Below are positions 41,286-51,920 of a DNA stretch of 64,000 bases, piece after piece. Source of the DNA: Oegoconia quadripuncta (lineage: Eukaryota; Arthropoda; Insecta; Lepidoptera; Autostichidae); the NCBI GenBank assembly GCA_949316235.1, contig OX438751.1:24395885-24459884 (forward strand), in the 5' to 3' direction. The translations under genes were made by a program, and so were the position numbers. Position 1 is the stretch's first letter, and each line of letters starts with the position of its first letter. A model generated the notes under the pieces. It was not told the origin of the DNA. It searched no databases and was given only the letters and a program-made list of their open reading frames with translations.

Positions 41286-41727
41286 ATATACAATGTGATA
41301 GGGGTGGTACTTCTAACCCGTTAAGGCTAAATACTACAACCAAATCCATCGACAAAAAAAATAATATGGGGGGTCCAGCCCCCTTCCCCCTAAATTTATG
41401 ACCATTTTTATTTTATTTTCAATGTACTGCGGCGCGCTCGATACTTTATGCGATATCAAAGGTTTCATACGTCGTAGAAACATGAAAAAAATGGCAAACG
41501 GTACCTAATGATACTGGCTAACTAATCAATTACTTTGTTTTGTATGTTTGAGATTATTTTGGTAAGAAAAAAAAATTATTACTTAATTATGTTGTGATTT
41601 AAAATCACTTTTTTTATGTTTTGACGGATTGCTCAAAACTAAGTAATATTATTTTTTTTGTCGATGATTTTGGATGTAGTACTAAGCCTTAACGGGTTAG
41701 AAGTACCACCCCTATCACATTGTATAT
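41286..41727. mobile_element. MITE with ~80-bp terminal inverted repeats
   Basis: Ends ATATACAATGTGATAGGGGT and complement. The inverted match continues through GTACTTCTAACCCGTTAAGG and ATCGACAAAAAAAATAATAT on both sides. 442 bp in all, no ORF. A TA target duplication is possible, but the TATA-rich ends hide it. Confidence 0.82.
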
Positions 41728-42160
41728 GAACGCCGCCGAGTCTGCCCAAATTGGAATGTAACCCCGGTGTTGTCCTTTTTGACCGCTTACGTCAACTTTC
41801 CGAAATACTTTCATTACCACTTTCAAGCACGCAAAACAGGAGCGTTTAATGTGGTTCCTCAAGCTTGCGGGCCCTTACATACGGATGTGCAATTAAGAAT
41901 TACTCTCCGGAGCTTTTTTCTTTTATTGACGCGGGGAAATGCATGACGCGTACCGCTCGCCTGGGCGACGGCGAGACGGTTATGTGGGACTCCCCTCCCT
42001 TTTGGGAGGGATGCCCACTAAAACCCCTCGGCAGCGGCGACCTTCCTCGATAGTAGAGAGGACCTGGGAACGCATTAGCGGCTCCAGGTTCCCCCCAAGG
42101 CCCGTCTCTAGGCGGCAGGGGTTTGTTCAAGGAGGAACGGCAAGGTGAGTGCTTCTTGTC
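41728..42160. other. GC-rich block of unknown nature
   Basis: 41925-42147 is strikingly GC-rich and open in several frames on both strands (69, 62 and 76 residues). The plus strand ends AACGGCAAG|GTGAGT at 42147/42148, a good 5' splice site, so a 5' or internal exon is conceivable. Equally it could be a LINE scrap. No protein family recognised. Confidence 0.3.
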
Positions 42161-42426
42161 ACTTAATTGTTAGTCTTTCACACAGAAATTTTATAAAAGG
42201 CGTCTTATTACTAAATCTAATACAGGCCACATTTTGAAATACCACCGTGGCTCGGTACATTTACGCTACAACAGCCTTCAATGTTAGCAACCGGTACAGA
42301 ATATTTAACGTGTCTATTGATCTATGTATGTATGTGTATGTAAATATATGAAATTTATTCACGTAGTTTGTATCTGCATCCCTATTTAATACCGCACAAC
42401 CTACCTTTTTCAAATGTACTGTCTTT

Positions 42427-42632
42427 ATCCCGCTAGGGGCATATGTTTGTATGATGAATACGGACATGTGTACCCGAGTTATGGATGTTTTTCATTTATA
42501 GTATATGTATTTATTTACAAAAAAAAATGTATTTGTGTAGTGTATCAATCATCTGATATCCACAACACAAGCCTAGTTGTTTAGTGTGGAACTAGATGGC
42601 GCTGTCTGTATATGTCCAAGTATATATTGTAC
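42427..42632 (+). mobile_element. SINE-A, 5' truncated
   Basis: Begins within the head at ATCCCGCTAGGGGCATATG; full body to CTAGATGGCGCTGTCTG. No promoter boxes. Confidence 0.85.
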
Positions 42633-42639
42633 CCTAAGG

Positions 42640-42805
42640 TTGCATGAAGAGATCGCTTTTAGTGATAAGGTCGCCAAATTGTACATTCTATTCTTACCAC
42701 TTTTCTGAAACTGTATTTTCTTTCCTGTTGTGCAATGAAGTGTATTTGTATTGTATTGTACTGTATTGTATTGTAGTATTGTATTGTATTGTATTGTATT
42801 GTGCC
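42640..42805 (+). mobile_element. LINE family-I 3' end with (TATTG)n tail
   Basis: GAGATCGCTTTTAGTGATAA, then TGTGCAATGAAGTGTATTTG and a (TATTG)n run (42750-42801). The Tyr-Cys-Ile and complementary frames are repeat artefacts. Confidence 0.6.
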
Positions 42806-43246
42806 CACCGAAGCACGGAAACACTCGTATCAAAAAGGTAACCCATCAAAATCGAATAGCGAATGTGAATGTACAAGAATACTTAGGTATGGTTCCATAA
42901 AATTCAAACGTAACACACAACACAGTAGTGGACAAACTAAGACACCCAAAGTCAAATGAACAACACGATTAGGGGAAGAACTAACGGGAGAGCTTTAAGC
43001 CGGATTACCGCCGCTACCCGGAAACGCCCGCACTGATAATAGTTACTGTTCAGCATCTCTACTGAGCATTACCTATACTGTGGCATTTTAAATGAGTCGT
43101 ATTTCCATATTTTTACTCAACTACGGGGGAAACCAAAGGAGAGTAATGTATTAACCGCCTCTAAACGTACCTATATTAAAAATTTTTGAAAATTTTATTA
43201 AAAGCATGTAATTTTAAAAGCGAAAGCCGCTACATTTCCACCATCC
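42806..43246. other. Unassigned sequence
   Basis: Nothing recognised. Confidence 0.35.
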
Positions 43247-43355
43247 ACCTCCTGGCTCCATCATCAGATCAGCTCCAAGATACCAAATTATAGTATTGTC
43301 ATCAGAATTACATATACATACAAAGTTTCATTTCGATACGACAATTAGAAGTTTA
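43247..43355 (+). repeat. Piece of the 120-bp repeat family
   Basis: CTCCATCATCAGATCAGCTC and TATTGTCATCAGAATTACAT parallel 27187-27260, as a single diverged copy. Confidence 0.55.
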
Positions 43356-43686
43356 TTTTTTTTTAGTTACAACGGGTTAGCACTTGACCTCAATCACACC
43401 TGATGTTAAATAAAGATGAGGCCGAAGGTGGTGGCGTACTGACCCGGAAACCCCATCTTATTTGGGGGACTGGCTATCTTATCTCTGACAACCGGAACAC
43501 AACAATGCTATTAACATTGCTGTTTGGCGGCAGATTTAGATAAGATGGTGGTAGCTAGCAGGTGGACATTTAATAAGCCCTACCACCAACCAAACAGATT
43601 ACTAAATATGTACCCCGCAGGGGATCGAACCCGTGACCTCCGAATCGTAAATCCAATGTTCTTTACATTGAGCCATGGAGGCGGTT
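43356..43686 (-). mobile_element. SINE-C, full length
   Basis: T-run, CAACGGGTTAGCACTTGACC, all body blocks, rev. comp. B-box and TTACATTGAGCCATGGAGGC. Confidence 0.92.
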
Positions 43687-43775
43687 AGAATTAAAGTTTA
43701 AATAAAAAAAAAGAAGTTTAAATTACCTTTCGAGATTTGATTTCTTAGTTGCAAGTGTTGCTAATAAAAAAGTCG

Positions 43776-43948
43776 GCCATTTTATCTAAATCTGCCGCCA
43801 AGTAACATTGTTGTGTTTCGGTTGTAAGAGACAAGATAGCCAGTTCCCCAAATAAGATGGAGTTTCCGGGTCAGTACGCTTCCCCCTTCGACCTCATCTT
43901 CACTTAACATCAGGTGTGATTGAGGTCACATGAGGTGCATAAAAACAA
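43776..43948 (+). mobile_element. SINE-C 3' half
   Basis: TTATCTAAATCTGCCGCCAA to GAGGTGCATAAAAAC, facing the previous copy across 90 bp. Confidence 0.85.
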
Positions 43949-44365
43949 GTTAAAGGTTTGAAGCATACAGATGTCATCAAATATTCATATCACCTATACT
44001 GTGAATGTGTCCGACTTCGCTTGCGTTATTTCCAGCTCCGATCGATTGGCTTCGTTTTCGTTCTCCGTAGAGGATATTGAGAATTATATTCATACGATGT
44101 TATCTATATAATTATGATATGTGTACAGTCAGAATCATAGACAATGTTATTTATTTATTTATTTACCAAGTTTATAACTATCATTACAGATTACTCCAAT
44201 GCGATAGTTAAGTAATGACAATGATGTATACCACCTTATCTACCTATACTAAGTAACATTGTACAAATAACGCGACTTTTTGAAATTCGCTCATACTACA
44301 TATTACAATATCTGTTCTGTCTACTATCTCATTGAGTGTGTATAGTGCTCGTGTAATTGGCCCTT
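43949..44365. other. Unassigned sequence
   Basis: Nothing recognised apart from a short TTTA tract near 44153. Confidence 0.35.
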
Positions 44366-44541
44366 TATTTAAAATAATAAATAAATAAATAAATATTTCG
44401 GACACTTACACCAATCATCTAGTCCCAAACTAAGCAAAGCTTGTACTATGGATACTAGATAACGGATAAACATACATAAATATTTATATAAACATCCATG
44501 ACTCAGGAATAAATGTTCATATTCATCACACAAACATTTAA
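44366..44541 (-). mobile_element. SINE-B lacking its head
   Basis: AATAAATAAATATTTCGGAC to CATCACACAAACATTTA, where homology stops before the B-box. Confidence 0.82.
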
Positions 44542-44857
44542 AAGATTTGTAATAGCCAGGGTCTTACTAGGTACAGCGTTTAATTCTCCGAAATACAGCG
44601 GTTCATAAGCTCTTTCAAATATAAAAAAAAAACAAAGTGTGATCATGACTTGTGGTCTGAGGGTTCCGTGCCTAATATTACAATTTTTGAACTGCAAACT
44701 CAAAAAAAAGTCTAAACCACAAAGTTATGTACGATGGTGTAAGACAAATCGCAATATTTATTTTATACATAGATAACGTCACGACCTTTATCCCAAATGG
44801 GGTGGTCAGAGTATCCCAAACAATAGTTTTTGGGTGTTCCAAACATACCTAAGTTTT
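44542..44857. other. Repeat scraps
   Basis: 44655-44675 GTCTGAGGGTTCCGTGCC is a common repeat phrase. 44770-44830 (CGTCACGACCTTTATCCC, GTGGTCAGAG) parallels 22168-22205. Confidence 0.35.
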
Positions 44858-45326
44858 TTTTTATGAGAATTTGTTATATGCAAAAAAAAATATAACCTTA
44901 TTCGCTAAAAATAGTGATAGGCACAATGTTAATACAAGGAATAAGAACCAGTTATCTATTTATGTTAGCCGACTTCACAAAGTTAGTAAATCCTTCAAAG
45001 GGCAATGTATACGCTTTTATAATAAGGTTCCAGTAGACATTCAAAATATGCCTTTAAATAAATTTAAAGCAATCATAAAACAGAAATTATTAACAAAAGG
45101 CTATTATAAAATCACTGACTATTTGAATGATAAGCAAGCATGGACATAGCTGTCTATTCATATAATTATCAAATCGCAACCTATAATCTGTTTAAAAGAG
45201 CAACCCTAGAGGTTCTTGCTCGTTCTTCCCTGGGGAGTCAGCTTTGTGAATGAGCAGTAAATTTAAACTATAATGTAATATTAATATTAATAGTGACGTT
45301 TTCAAGTGATAATTTTATCCTATGAT
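44858..45326 (+). mobile_element. LINE-D, 5' truncated, second of a near-identical pair
   Basis: A 92-residue open C-terminal frame (44871-45149) has S-R-L-H-K-V-S-K-S-F-K-G-Q and ends D-K-Q-A-W-T-stop. By eye it differs from 40525-40980 at about five positions. The final AAATAAAATATTTTGATT is displaced to 45513 by another LINE tail. Confidence 0.88.
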
Positions 45327-45511
45327 GTCTTTCCGAACCGATACGATCTGGGAACCTTCAAGAAGCGAGCATATTCCTTCCTTAAAGGCCGGCAACGCCA
45401 CTGCGGATCTTCCGTTTCCGTAGATGGTTATGGGCAGAAGTGACACTTACCATCAGGTGCGCCTCTTGCTCGTTTGCCCACCTCTTCAATAAAAAAAAAA
45501 AAAAAAATGAA
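45327..45511 (+). mobile_element. LINE 3' end inserted in LINE-D, with poly(A)
   Basis: GATCTGGGAACCTTCAAGAA encodes N-L-G-T-F-K-K-R-A, then L-K-G-R-Q-R, the same family end as 13520-13806. It ends in a 17-A run. ATG occurs on both sides and may be the target duplication. Confidence 0.75.
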
Positions 45512-45550
45512 ATAAAAATATTTTGATTTTGATTGATTTTGATTTTGATA
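45512..45550 (+). mobile_element. Displaced LINE-D 3' end
   Basis: GAAATAAAAATATTTTGATT followed by (TTTTGA)n. Confidence 0.75.
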
Positions 45551-45886
45551 CGTAAGACACACGGACAATAAAGTGATCACAGGTTTCATAATTTTTTGAA
45601 CTCCTAAAACAGAATTTTACTAGATGTCTGTGGAGGTTTGGTGATTACCTAACATAAAGGACATATCGATTTACTATTCACATTCAGAATGTTATAATTA
45701 TATGCGTCAGCTTCCATGAAATCTGCTATCGCCGACCCACCTGCCCAGTCCGGATTAGAGTAATTCGTCATGGCAAATCAGAAGTAAGTGGGTTTGTGCT
45801 GGGATAAATGACAAGAGGTAGACTATTATTGGTGATAATGATGATGATATTTTGGAATTAAGCGATTAAAGACCCAAATAACATGT
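45551..45886. other. Unassigned sequence
   Basis: Nothing recognised; short ATGATGATG near 45837. Confidence 0.35.
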
Positions 45887-46207
45887 ACCGCGTCCGTGGG
45901 TCAATGTAAACAACATTGAGTTTACGATTCGGAGGTCGCGGGTTCGATCCCCAGATGTTTAAATACCCGGTTTGGTTGGTGGTAGGGCATTTTAAATGTC
46001 CGCCTGGCCAGCTACCACCATCTTATCTAAATCTGCCGCCAAGCAGCAATGTTAATAGCATGTTGTGTTCCGGTTGTCAGAGATAAGATAGCCAGTCCCC
46101 CAAATGTGTTGGGGTTTCCGGGTCAGTACGCTTCCACCTTCGACCTCATCTTCACTTAACATCAGGTGTGATTGAGGTCAATTACCAATCCGTTGTGCAT
46201 AAAAAAA
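45887..46207 (+). mobile_element. SINE-C, near full length
   Basis: Head ACCGCGTCCGTGGGTCAATG, B-box GGTTCGATCCC, a deletion of the GCGGGGTACATG region, full body and TGTGCATAAAAAAAT end. Confidence 0.9.
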
Positions 46208-46438
46208 TAAAAATAAAACAGCACTCCACCTACAAACGAAACAATAACCATTTACCCGACCGTCGGCGATTGAGAATAGTGGTGTTGCCAACTGGAAGTG
46301 ATAACAAAACCGTTGGCAACACAGGAAACCTTTTTAAATAATTGAAGCTGCCTTCTTGGTACTGCCAAGTAGGTTTCCTTCGAATATAAACTTATACACG
46401 CTCGGATTAGGGATTAGATCCACTGCGAAGCTATGAAA
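46208..46438. other. Unassigned sequence
   Basis: Nothing recognised. Confidence 0.3.
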
Positions 46439-46590
46439 TATTTTATAATAAGTATTTATTTACAAAAAAAAATGTATCTATGTAGTATATCAACCATCTG
46501 GTATCCACAACACAAGCTTATAGTTGCTTACTGTGGAACTAGATGGCGCTGTGTGTATGTCTAAGTATGTTTATTTATTTATTTATTATT
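46439..46590 (+). mobile_element. SINE-A 3' half
   Basis: TTATAATAAGTATTTATTTA, TCAACCATCTGGTATCCAC, CTAGATGGCGCTGTGTG and a TTTATTTATT tail. Confidence 0.85.
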
Positions 46591-46599
46591 GAAGTTTAC

Positions 46600-46939
46600 A
46601 GCTAGCTTTACACAACCGTCAACGAATTTGGGCTGCTTCTGTTTACGATAACTCGCTAGCGCAGCATGACGACGATGGTAAATCTACCCACAACTACTAC
46701 AATGGACTTTTATAGATTGGTGATGTGAAAGTCTGTCATAAGATCGAGATTGCTGCAAGTAATACGGTTTACAGAATAAAGTAAACTACTATGGAGAATT
46801 TTGTATTCGGAGTAACTTACAGTGGATTGACGGACGTTTAGTGTTTGATATATAATCTATGTACTGATGACTTGTGCGCCAGAGAAAAATTATAATTATC
46901 AAACAAGATGCATTTTCAATGAGATTCTAAATATAACAG
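46600..46939 (+). mobile_element. Probable LTR (3' part) of an LTR retrotransposon
   Basis: The region ends TATAACA followed by one base and a primer-binding-site sequence. It contains AGAATAAAGT near 46775 as a possible polyadenylation signal. The left edge is not determined and no gag or pol is present downstream, so this is a 5' LTR plus leader remnant. Inference rests mainly on the next feature. Confidence 0.4.
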
Positions 46940-46967
46940 TGGCGACGAGGATGGGTTTCGAACCCAC
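46940..46967 (+). other. tRNA-primer binding site-like sequence (Ser-type)
   Basis: Starts TGGCGACGAGGATGGG and continues through TTTCGAACCCAC. Its complement reads as the 3' 28 bases of a tRNA with a T-loop TTCGAAA and CCA end. The acceptor/T-arm resembles serine tRNAs beginning GACGAGG. A normal site is about 18 bases; this match runs further. Confidence 0.55.
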
Positions 46968-47384
46968 AAGTTTTCGTTTCGAACGAAACAGATCTTCGCA
47001 AGTTACCTTTAAATAAACTACAGACAAAATGCTTTCCTACTTTGTGCTAGTAGCAACTTCAATAGTATTTGCAAAGATCTCGAGACGTAGACTTGTATTG
47101 TATAAGCACATCTACAGTCAAATTTATGCTGACTCGATATTACTTTGATAAGCTGTAAAATTACACTGTGCTAAACAACAGCCTGAACTGTCATATTTGT
47201 TTTGTGTTAGCTACTTGGCTTTCTGTCAATGCACAAAAATCTGAGGAACTTAATTTATTTAAAAATACACGTGGGAACTTATTATTGAGCATGTAAATAT
47301 TTAAAATTGTCTCATAATTTACGCTGTGAACGGCAATAAATAAATAAAGACCATAATCAAATCGCGACGACATTATCCTATTTT
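46968..47384. other. Unassigned sequence, possible LTR-element leader
   Basis: No gag/pol motif. A 60-residue minus ORF is not credible. Confidence 0.3.
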
Positions 47385-47697
47385 TTTATGCACAACGGAT
47401 TGGTACTTGACCTCAATCTCACCTGATGTTAAGTGAAGATGAGGTCAAAGGTGGAAGCGTACTGACCCGGAAACCCCAACACATTTGGGGGACTGGCTAT
47501 CTTATCTCTGACAACCGGAACACAACAATGTTATTAACATTGCTGCTTGGCGGCAGATTTAGATAAGATGGTGGTATCTGGCCAGGCGGACATTTAAAAT
47601 GCCCTACCACCAACCAAACCGAGTTCTTAAACAATCGAACCCGCGACCTCCGAATCGTAAACCCAATGTTGTTTACATTTGAGCCACGGAGGCGGTT
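47385..47697 (-). mobile_element. SINE-C, near full length
   Basis: TTTTTATGCACAACGGATTG, all body blocks, a deletion across TGTACCCCGCTGGG in the T-arm, and head to GAGCCACGGAGGCGGTT. Confidence 0.9.
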
Positions 47698-48883
47698 AAA
47701 TCCTCTGCATTTACGAAGATCGAATTTGAAATTATTTCATCTCTTTTAAAGCCAGATATCGCTTCGCTCTCGATATTACGCCGGATTTAATCCGGAGTGG
47801 GACATTACGCATGCATGAAAGGCGGGCCCTATTGTCGACGGGGTTTATTAACGCCAAAACCCCATTACCTATGAGACTTGCGAACTTTTTATATACGCGT
47901 AATAAGCACGTATTAGTGCCTCTCTATTATGCAAGAGTGAGTTATGTGCTTAAATTTATATTCGGCAATTAAAACGTGAAGTTTAAATTAGAAATGTGGT
48001 TTACACACGCGTCTGTAGCATCGGGGTAAATGTTACGTGGTTTAACTTTTGTGCCTTGTATTTTAACTGGTTTTGATACGTATTTTTGTAAACTATAGTA
48101 TCCTTTAGTGCTGTATGGATTTGGCACTCAAATAGAGTAGAATCAATTCATCTCTTCCCGTGGGTGTCGAGGCGATTAAGGGACTTTTCATCAAAAAACA
48201 TTTATAGATTTTCACGTTTCGACGGGCGTAGCGATAGCCTTCCTTTCATAAGGTGAACCGTAGATGTTGTTTCAATGATTAAACTATTAATGATTCAGTC
48301 ACTCAGACTTTAAGGTCGAATGAGAATGACTTTTTCAAGATTTGCTCCACTGATATTGTAAGCTTTTTCTTGATAAAACTCTTGACAAAATATAATTTAA
48401 TAAATAAATATAATTTCCACTTTCACAGACGTCGTTTAGGGTCTTTCTGAATTAACTAAAGATTTATACGATACGCGAACATTTTATTTCTCAGGCATGC
48501 AAGGCATGTAAAGCCCCAACCCGCATTGGGCCAGCGTGGTAAACTATGGCCCATCCTCCCTCATTATACGAGGGAACATTTTGATTTGACATAAATTTCA
48601 TCATTGTGGGTCATTGTCAGGATGCGATCGCGTCATAGCCTTTATTTATTTTTATAAAAGAAAGTCAGTGTTACTTCGGTACCTCGTCAACGGCATTGTG
48701 ACATTCATTCAACATCTTACATTTATTTTGGTCCTAAGAACTCGAAGGACCAAAGTAAATCTATAATGCTACATTAGTGTTTCAGTCCAATCGTCTAATT
48801 TATAAGCAACTTTTACCATGTGAACATTATCTACGAAAGAATATCTGCAAATACTACTAGTACTATTTAAAAGATATACTCAC
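47698..48883. other. Low-repeat stretch, probably intronic
   Basis: 48500-48560 holds the CAACCCGCATTGGGCCAGCG block related (inverted) to 9729-9748. Otherwise no repeats or exons recognised. If the exon at 48884-49105 is real, this is the intron downstream of it. Confidence 0.4.
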
Positions 48884-49105
48884 AGTAGTTGTTAGGTATA
48901 AGGTCGGGCTCCGCGTCGTCATGTTCGATCTGCTTCGGCGTGACGTCACGTGTCACCAGCGGCGCGGGGGGAGGCTTGCCATGCGGCGCGCGCCGCCGGC
49001 GTCGTAGCGAAGCGGCGCAAGCGCCGGCCACCAGAGCGCATATGGCACCCAAACCGGCACCCATTGCGCCAAGCATACCGCCCACACCGAGAGGGACTTC
49101 TGATG
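48884..49105 (-). CDS. Internal exon of a single-pass membrane protein (partial gene)
   Basis: On the minus strand a TTTATTCGTTTCCAG acceptor ends at 49106 and a GTGAGTAT donor begins at 48883. The 222-bp exon starts and ends in phase 1 and is open throughout (73 codons). Residues about 6-30 form a Gly/Ala-rich hydrophobic segment (G-A-M-G-A-G-L-G-A-I-C-A-L-V-A-G), followed directly by R-R-R-R-R, a typical stop-transfer. The cytoplasmic part has P-P-P-A-P, then an acidic H-D-D-A-E-P-D-L-I-P-N-N-Y. The exon is far more GC-rich than its flanks. Phase 1-1 exons and a PDxIP-like juxtamembrane word are known from arthropod Ig-family adhesion receptors (Sidestep-like), but this identity is a guess. 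Other exons are not seen here, so the rest of the gene lies outside or is unrecognisable. Confidence 0.68.
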
Positions 49106-49240
49106 CTGGAAACGAATAAAATTAAGATTGGTTAGGATATAAGAAAGTAAAGCACTTGCTATTACGTATGCAAATGTTTACCCTTCAATGGTAAGCATCT
49201 CGGGTTCGATGCTCATAATTGAATGTTATGATTTGTGGGT
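49106..49240. other. Intron-like flank upstream of the exon
   Basis: Polypyrimidine and branch-like sequence on the minus strand next to the acceptor. Confidence 0.4.
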
Positions 49241-49430
49241 GGTCTTGTCTCCCGAAAGATTTGAGGTGATCGGGCCCGTGTTCCATCAGTGTCAGACCAT
49301 TACCTCGTCCTATTAAATCCTAGTGTCATTCTGATAGAATATTCGCCTATTGCCCGAGCAACACTATACCACGAGATGGCTGCCGACAGTCCGGTCGCTA
49401 GCAACGCCTGCGTTTCTCCGACATATAAAA
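49241..49430 (+). repeat. Repeat family G, second copy
   Basis: CATTACCTCGTCCTATTAAA, AATCCTAGTGTCATTCTGAT and CTATACCACGAGATGGC correspond to 36805-36960. Confidence 0.5.
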
Positions 49431-50580
49431 TGTAAAAGTTGACGCGGCATATTTGTCGCAGAACTTATCGCTGGAATAAGCGGATTTTGGAGCGGTGGCT
49501 GTGAGTAGCCAATTGTGTGGAAATCTCCCAGCTCATTAGAGTGACAATCAGCGTCGATTGACTGAAATCGATTAATCTGGGCTGATGATGATGATTGTCC
49601 CTAACAGCTACGATAGAATCCTTCAGGAAGCATGTGAATTAAAACTGTATATAAATGCGTAAGGGTGTTTGTGAATTCGTCTGCCCTTCTATAAAAAGTT
49701 ACATTATCTGCAAGATTCAAATGAAATTAAAACCACACTTATCAATAATTAATCACCTATGTGAGTGCAAAGAATTGCTGAACAAAACTAATACATTAGA
49801 TATTTATTGATTGTCAAAGATATTACCGTCGTACAGACTATCGAACTTTATTCGAAGGTATACTCAACAGAGCGTAGGTTTCGTATGAGTACACTAAAAT
49901 CCTGTTCGGTCATTTGGCATAGGTACTCAAGACCGCTGTAAATCTCCTCCCAAGGCCTGGTTTCGCGCCAAATCCTATTAACAATATTGTCTCAGGCCGG
50001 TTGTGGCGCCTTTCCACTGGATTAAGAAAGCCTCTTAACGGATGACGCAAGAATCCTTATACTGTAACATCCATATTGTTTGCAATATTTACCTTAACGT
50101 AAACTGGGTACGAGCTTGGACATAATGCCGGGGGACTTGTGCCGAAGCAAGACGACCGCGTTCCGATACCAGGACAAAGATGTTCGCGGCGAAAACAACT
50201 TGCTCGAGTGAACACAAATTGATGTTTTTGCTGGTAGGTATAACGAAAAATTGGGCGGGGTTGAGTGTCTCTTGAGAGAGAAAATTAGACGTGATTTCAG
50301 GACCAGCAAGCTCGACACTCTTGTCTCAAGAAATGTATTTTTGGGCTTACTGGATTCTAGATTTCTTCTATGTCTTTATATTTTTCTTTTTGTACGGGTT
50401 CTTCCAACTACACTAGTTAGTGGAGTTCTGATTTCTGTGTTGAATTCGTTTTCGATTATCGAAGTTAGGTAATGTCTGGCGCAGTCCGTACTTAGATTGG
50501 TGAGTGGCATTTTATAGTCCATCTCGGTTGTTTTCCATTGAAGGCAGTAGATAAAGACGCTTAAACTCTGGCTGTCAGGT
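49431..50580. other. Unassigned 1.1-kb stretch
   Basis: 49585-49600 has a GGCTGATGATGATGAT tail typical of RTE-like or SINE ends. The overlapping ORFs at 50094-50472 lack recognisable motifs. Confidence 0.35.
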
Positions 50581-50930
50581 AGTCACTACTCTACTACACT
50601 GGCCTGGCATAGTAAATTGTAGCCTGTACCCTCTCCCAGTAAGTGGAGGTGGTGTCCGAATAATAGGGACGCATCAGGCTGATCATGATTCAATTTGCTT
50701 ATTGAATAACCAGTGGCATTTTAATACGAGAATTTCCGTTTTTCGGAAGACTCGTTAAGTAGTCTGCCTCGGTTGTTGTCACGAAGGCGTAGTTAAACCA
50801 AGTCCGGGGCCCACAGGGGCTACTAGTTAGTACAGGACCCGCGTTGTGGATTAAGCCCATACCCTCTCCTGGTGAGAGGAATTTGTGCCCTAACAGTGGA
50901 GACATGTACGTCTGTTGATGATTACGATTG
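50581..50930. repeat. RTE/5S-linked repeat remnants
   Basis: CTGTACCCTCTCCCAGTAAG (50628), AATTTCCGTTTTTCGGAAG (50730) and CCCATACCCTCTCCTGGTGA (50856), then AACAGTGGAGACATGTA. These correspond to phrases in the 5S-like composite family and at 5981-6040. Confidence 0.4.
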
Positions 50931-51245
50931 AACTGGCCAAGAATTTTCCAATGAGCATTCAAACACAAATTATGCATTTTGATAAACTTTGGTTACATAA
51001 TAATTGCTGCAGATTTTTTGCGGTTCGATGGCGAATACTCTAACGTAACGTTATCTACTAGCGGCTTTTTCTCTAGGGCTTTAAATAATGCAAAATCGAA
51101 TTCCAGTAACGGCCGATCGATCGATGCAGACGGGAACAGCATTAGCATTTTATACAAAGGGGGTGGTCGCTTCGTTAATAAGTTAATTGAAAGGGATCGG
51201 AGGGATAAGGAAACTTGGGTTACGTTTATTTTCGGTATGTAACTA
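50931..51245. other. Unassigned sequence
   Basis: An 87-residue ORF (50979-51242) has ordinary composition but no motif or splice context; not called. Confidence 0.3.
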
Positions 51246-51400
51246 GGTAGGATTTTCCTTTTGTCGAATCACAAATTGAAACCCAAAACCTATTTAAGAA
51301 AGAGCAACCCTTGAGTTTCTAGTACTTTCAGTAGATATTCAAAATTTGTCTTAATAAAATCATATCTATCTTAGTACAGAAATTATTTAGAAAAGTCTAA
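51246..51400 (+). mobile_element. LINE-D scrap, rearranged
   Basis: GTCGAATCACAAATTGAAAC and GAGCAACCCTTGAGTTTCT (3' UTR) precede AGTAGATATTCAAAATTTG (coding end), the reverse of normal order, so two fragments are joined. Confidence 0.55.
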
Positions 51401-51654
51401 TTTGATAAAATAGTTAAAGATGGTGGTTGGTCGAGGACGGGGGGTTCCGTAAATAAGACTCGTTGTCTATAGTGATGTTGCACGAACAAGGCCGTTTAAT
51501 TAATAACAAGCCTATTATGTAATATTGGAATTAGCTCTGACTAAGGGACATGCGTTTATGTTGCAGTAAACCATTACGCTACGGTTAAACACCGAAATAA
51601 GGCAAGGTTATCAATATACTACACTAATATAAAATATCTGCAATTATTTTTATT

Positions 51655-51920
51655 ATATGCAAGCATGGACACAGACCATTCGGCGTGAGTCAATATAATA
51701 CATATTTTTCCTAATTCTGTCGAATTACAAATTGTAAACGAAAACTGCTTAAAAAGAGCCACCCTTGAATTTCTTTCTCATTCTTCTCGGGGGAGTAGAC
51801 TTTGTAAAAGTGTAGTAATTTTACACATTACAATTACAATTTTACATGTTACAAAATGTAACGTTTACAAGTGATAGCTTTTATCTATGAATAAAACCTT
51901 TTTGACTTTTGTATTCTATG
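51655..51920 (+). mobile_element. LINE-D 3' end
   Basis: GCAAGCATGGACACAGACC, then TGAATTTCTTTCTCATTCTT and a final ATGAATAAAACCTTTTTGAC. Confidence 0.7.

Noticed and set aside
42573..42876. Overlapping Tyr/Asn/Thr and Tyr/Cys/Ile-rich ORFs
   Set aside because: Produced by the (TATTG)n LINE tail.
48867..49085. Short plus- and minus-strand ORFs as separate genes at this place
   Set aside because: The minus frame is better explained as an internal exon with splice sites; the plus-strand ORFs are its shadows.
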